Source: Ralstonia insidiosa (GTDB lineage Bacteria > Pseudomonadota > Gammaproteobacteria > Burkholderiales > Burkholderiaceae). From it: DNA of 64,000 nt. This document shows positions 61,062 to 64,000 of this stretch, piece after piece. Position numbers and translations under genes: made by a program. Numbering within the stretch: the stretch's first letter is position 1; the number at the start of each line of letters is the position of its first letter. The notes under the pieces are model-generated. The model saw only the letters and a program-made list of their open reading frames with translations, ran no database searches and was not told where the DNA came from. The stretch lies in NCBI RefSeq assembly GCF_008801405.1, contig NZ_VZPV01000003.1, forward strand, positions 372,001-436,000, written 5' to 3'.

Positions 61062-62005
61062 GCGCACACCTGCGCACGCACGGGGCTGGCGAATGCATCG
61101 CGCAGGGCGGCCGCGGCGGTATCGATGGCGGCTTCCGCACCGTCGAGCAGCCCCAGCATGCTCATGAAACCGTGGATCTGGCCCGGCCAGCGGTGCACCG
61201 TCGCTGCCCCGCCGGCCTGCTGTAGGCGTTGGCCGTAGAGCTCGCCCTGGTCGCGCAGCGGGTCGTATTCCGCGGTGATGATGGTGGCCGATGCAATACC
61301 GGCCAGGTCTGCGCTGCGCAACGGGCTCGCGCGGACGTCACCGGCGTGTTGCGCGTCGCTGAGGTAGTGCCGGCTGTACCAGCGCAGCATGTCGATGGTG
61401 AGGAAGTTGCCTTGGGCAAACGTCTGCATGCTGCCGGATTCGTCCGCGCAGTCCAGGTACGGATAGAGCAGCAACTGATGGCACAACGCGACCTTGCCGC
61501 GCAATTGCTGGGCAGCCACCGCCGCCAGGTTGGCACCTGCGCTGTCGCCGGCAACGGCCAGGGCGCCGCTGCGCGCCCCAAGTTCTTCTGCATGGCTGGC
61601 AGCCCAGCGCACCGCTGCGCAGGCATCGTCGGCAGCCGCGGGAAACGGCGCTTCGGGCGCCAGACGGTACGCCACCGAAAGCACGATCGTGCCGGCGCGC
61701 TGAGCGAGCGAGCGGCAGAGGTTGTGGTGCGTTTCGATGCCGCAGGTGACAAAGCCGCCGCCGTGGAAGAACACCGTCAGCGGCCACGGTCCATCGCCAT
61801 GGGGAACATAGAGATGCGCAGGCAGCGGGCCGGCGGCTCCGGGTATGGTCAGCGCGCGCTCTTGCGCCATGGCATCACCGGGTGCGAACGGCGGCATCTG
61901 TGCCAGCATGGCCCGGTAGACCTCGGGCGACAGCATGTCAAAGTCGAGTTGAGGCATCTGCGCCATGTTGTCGAGCAGCGCGCGGACTTGCGGATCGTGC
62001 GACAT
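61058..62005 (-). CDS. HSL-family alpha/beta hydrolase (esterase)
   Basis: A 315-residue esterase of the hormone-sensitive-lipase group. The oxyanion motif H-G-G-G-F is in 'FFHGGGFVTCG' (about 85-95), the nucleophile elbow is 'GDSAGANLAA' (about 152-161), the acid lies in 'ITAEYDPLRDQG' (about 252-263) and the histidine in 'PGQIHGFMSM' (about 283-292), so the triad is complete. The ATG at 62005 follows AGGAA at 6 bases. It is translationally coupled to the RibBA-like gene and follows the SDR gene on the same strand. Ester cleavage after Baeyer-Villiger oxidation would fit such a gene set. Confidence 0.92.
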   Translation of the reverse strand: MSHDPQVRALLDNMAQMPQLDFDMLSPEVYRAMLAQMPPFAPGDAMAQERALTIPGAAGPLPAHLYVPHGDGPWPLTVFFHGGGFVTCGIETHHNLCRSLAQRAGTIVLSVAYRLAPEAPFPAAADDACAAVRWAASHAEELGARSGALAVAGDSAGANLAAVAAQQLRGKVALCHQLLLYPYLDCADESGSMQTFAQGNFLTIDMLRWYSRHYLSDAQHAGDVRASPLRSADLAGIASATIITAEYDPLRDQGELYGQRLQQAGGAATVHRWPGQIHGFMSMLGLLDGAEAAIDTAAAALRDAFASPVRAQVCA

Positions 62006-62083
62006 CTTCGGTTCCTGATGAAGGTGAGGACGGCAACAGGCCTTCACCGGCGAGACGGCCGGTTTGCCTGTCGTCGATGGAGG

Positions 62084-62902
62084 TCAGATCGCGAAGCTCG
62101 GCGCTTCGCCTTGCACGATGCGGTCGGCGCGTGCCTTGGCGGCGGCGCGCGCTTCGTCGTGCGGCATGATCCAGAAGTCGCCGGCGGCAATGCCCGCGAC
62201 GATGTGCTGTGCCATCTCGTCGGCCGTCATGCCCTGGGCGATGCCCGTGCGCAGGGCATGGTTCATGTGGCTTACGCCGCCTGGCGCCTCGGTCGACAGG
62301 TTCTGCGCAATGCCGGTCGCCACCGGGCCGGGGCAGACCACCGAGACCTTGATCGGCAGGCCCGCCGCCTGCAGTTCCAGCGCCAGCCCTTCGCTCAGGG
62401 CAACGACGCCCTGCTTGGAAAGCGTGTAAGGCGCCAGCCAGGGCCCGACAGCGAGCCCCGCCATCGACGCGACATTGACGATGTGCCCCTGACCTTGTTG
62501 CCTCATGCGTGGAACAAAGGCACGCAGCGCATGGATGACGCTCCACAAATTGACGTTGAGCACCCGTTCATACACGCGCGTCTCCAGCTCCCAGCATGGG
62601 CCGGTCGCCAGCACGCCGGCGTTGTTTACCAGCAGATCGACGTGCCCCAGCCGCCCGAAGCTGAACGCGCAGAGCTGCTCGATCTGCGATGCATCCGCTA
62701 CATCGATGCGCAGGCTCGCCACGGGCTGACCATAGGCTTCGATCTCTGTCTGCACGTGCGCGAGCGCTGCGGCGTCAATGTCGGCCAGTACCAGTGCATG
62801 GCCTTGTTTCGCGAGCGCATGCGCCAATGCACGCCCAATCCCGCCTGCCGCGCCGGTGATGACCGCCGTCCGATAGGCTGCGTTGACTTGGCTGGATGGC
62901 AT
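62084..62902 (-). CDS. short-chain dehydrogenase/reductase (SDR)
   Basis: A 272-residue classical SDR. The cofactor motif T-G-x3-G-x-G is 'TGAAGGIGRALA' (about 17-28), 'NNAGV' is near 92-96, and the catalytic set is Ser in 'NVASMAG' and Y-x3-K in 'YTLSKQG' (about 154-165), all intact. It probably oxidises or reduces a secondary alcohol/ketone. It is the promoter-proximal gene of the minus-strand catabolic operon (SDR, esterase, RibBA-like, two acyl-CoA dehydrogenases), divergent from a LuxR regulator. Confidence 0.92.
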   Translation of the reverse strand: MPSSQVNAAYRTAVITGAAGGIGRALAHALAKQGHALVLADIDAAALAHVQTEIEAYGQPVASLRIDVADASQIEQLCAFSFGRLGHVDLLVNNAGVLATGPCWELETRVYERVLNVNLWSVIHALRAFVPRMRQQGQGHIVNVASMAGLAVGPWLAPYTLSKQGVVALSEGLALELQAAGLPIKVSVVCPGPVATGIAQNLSTEAPGGVSHMNHALRTGIAQGMTADEMAQHIVAGIAAGDFWIMPHDEARAAAKARADRIVQGEAPSFAI

Positions 62903-63241
62903 GTGGGTCTCCTTTGTGATGTACCGATCATGAAGTTGCGCATCTGGCGCGCATGGCTTCTTTCTATCGGGTGACTACATGCCGGACATCGTCCATTTGA
63001 ACGAGGTGAGGGCCTCTGGGCTGGACCACATTAAGGTCGGGTCATACCCCGAGCATGCATACGTTCCAAGGGTGAAAAGTTCGGGTATTGGAGTGGTGAA
63101 GATTCGGGCAAACCACTAGCTTTCCGGTACTAGCTCAGACCCGTACGACTCCTATAATTGCCCGACCAAAAATGGGGAGTGTGCCCCGGAAAAAACGACG
63201 CCTCGCCACGCAGCAGGGCGCGAGCATTGGAGACGACAAGT
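62903..63241. promoter_or_regulatory. divergent promoter region between SDR operon and LuxR gene
   Basis: No gene seen. A good -10 element TATAAT at 63153-63158 faces the LuxR gene; no strong -35 is visible. Short tandem motifs TTCGGG (63080 and 63103 area) and ACTAGCT (63115 and 63129 area) may be activator sites. Assignment by position. Confidence 0.45.
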
Positions 63242-64000
63242 ATGTTGATGGAGGCCACCCAGACCGAAGGGGGGAACGTACGTGCCCAGTCTGTACCGTT
63301 ATCCCTGACGGAGTTTGGTGCATTGCTGGGTTCGGTCTATCAGGGGGCCATGGACCCGGTGCCATGGAGCCGTGCCCTTGAGCTGATCCGCACGCATCTG
63401 TGCGCGAATTTTGTATCGCTGATCCTGCGTGCGCCGGGAGCCGATCGGCTCTCGCTGGCGGTTCATGCTTCTCCCCAGGGTTTTTCCACGATGGAGGGCG
63501 ACGCGATTTACAACAGCTACTACTACGCGCTCGACCCCTTCATCGGATTGCCGACGGATCGCCTAGTCACGATTGATGAGCACCTTGGCGGAAGCCATTG
63601 GTGCAACAGCGAGTTCTACCAGCAGTTCCTCAAGGCGTCTGACGTGCGCTACATCCTCGGTGCCGACATCACGACCGACGACGGTGCAGAATGCCGCTTC
63701 CGCGTCTGCCGCGGACATGACGGCCCCGACTTCAGCGCCGAAGACAAGGCCTTCTGCAGCATGATCGTGCCGCATCTGCGGCGCGCCGTGGATCTGCATT
63801 CGCGCATGGATGTGGTGGAGACGGAGCGCACGCTCTATGCCTCGGCCATCGACCGCATGCTGGTGGGTATGGCGATCCTCGACCAGAACGGTGCCATCAT
63901 GCGCACCAACTCGGCGGCCGATGAAATCCTCGCCGAAAAGGACGGTATCAGCCTGGTCAAGGGTGCGCTTGAGGTGAACTACGCTCAGGAGAACCGGCGC
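63242..64000 (+). CDS. LuxR-family transcriptional regulator (5' part)
   Basis: The first 253 residues of a regulator that continues past the window. The frame is open with no stop from ATG 63242 to the last base; an ATG two codons later is an alternative start. The visible part is a long sensory region: an N-terminal helical segment, a GAF-like stretch with 'HWCNSEFYQQFLKASDVRYILGADI', then 'PHLRRAVDLHSRMDVVETERTLYASAIDRMLVGMAILDQNGAIMRTNSAADEIL', a PAS-like motif that in this family precedes the C-terminal LuxR helix-turn-helix. Such regulators usually activate the divergent catabolic operon. The DNA-binding domain itself is outside the window. Confidence 0.85.
   Translation, partial: MLMEATQTEGGNVRAQSVPLSLTEFGALLGSVYQGAMDPVPWSRALELIRTHLCANFVSLILRAPGADRLSLAVHASPQGFSTMEGDAIYNSYYYALDPFIGLPTDRLVTIDEHLGGSHWCNSEFYQQFLKASDVRYILGADITTDDGAECRFRVCRGHDGPDFSAEDKAFCSMIVPHLRRAVDLHSRMDVVETERTLYASAIDRMLVGMAILDQNGAIMRTNSAADEILAEKDGISLVKGALEVNYAQENRR

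Overview
The window is GC-rich, densely coded DNA of a betaproteobacterium, most likely Burkholderiaceae close to Ralstonia or Cupriavidus. This is inferred from codon and base composition, the fused double-length UvrA of about 1950 residues, and the mix of sulfonate/nitrate-type ABC genes, ytcA-mdtNOP-like efflux genes and aldarate catabolism. No tRNA, rRNA, CRISPR array or replication origin was seen. The content is mainly catabolic and accessory, which would fit a second chromosome or megaplasmid, but that is inference.

Layout. 0-4.4 kb: operon for a NitT/TauT-type ABC importer (substrate-binding protein cut by the window edge, permease, ATPase), a membrane-anchored c-type cytochrome and a second Tat-exported binding protein. 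4.4-9.3 kb: porin-MFS-tetR operon divergent from a creatinase-like M24 hydrolase, with two GTACC-N4-GGTAC operator-like sites between them. 9.3-19.4 kb: LysR regulator divergent from a complete oxidative hexuronate/aldarate pathway (kdgD, 2,5-dioxovalerate dehydrogenase, transporter, gudD, garD, uronate dehydrogenase, lactonase), taking uronates to 2-oxoglutarate. 19.6-22.7 kb: FtsK-type translocase and a cupin. 22.8-24.9 kb: ECF41 sigma factor co-transcribed with an alpha/beta hydrolase, preceded by a match to the ECF41 promoter consensus. 24.9-28.3 kb: di-haem peroxidase, secreted phosphoesterase and a TetR gene with its likely operator. 28.3-30.4 kb: stand-alone fliD behind a sigma-28-like promoter. 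30.6-32.9 kb: ethanolamine ammonia-lyase (eutBC). 33-37.8 kb: ytcA-mdtNOP-like tripartite efflux. 37.9-45.8 kb: giant UvrA, YafJ-like amidotransferase and MscS channel.

46-55 kb (possibly to 57.3 kb) is a mobile island. Its core is four overlapping genes: three tyrosine recombinases (412, 510 and 771 aa) and a small coiled-coil TnpC-like protein. Behind the core lie an AT-rich non-coding stretch, a truncated TRAP binding protein, a dead IS3-family transposase fragment, a GIY-YIG nuclease and an RHS-like remnant. Clusters of short inverted repeats sharing CGCAACTA lie outside the core at 46.0 kb and at 57.2 kb. Next come a thiolase gene broken by one in-frame TGA and an HxlR regulator.

57.4-64 kb: a catabolic operon (SDR, esterase, degenerate RibBA-like protein, two acyl-CoA dehydrogenases) divergent from a LuxR-family regulator that runs off the window edge.
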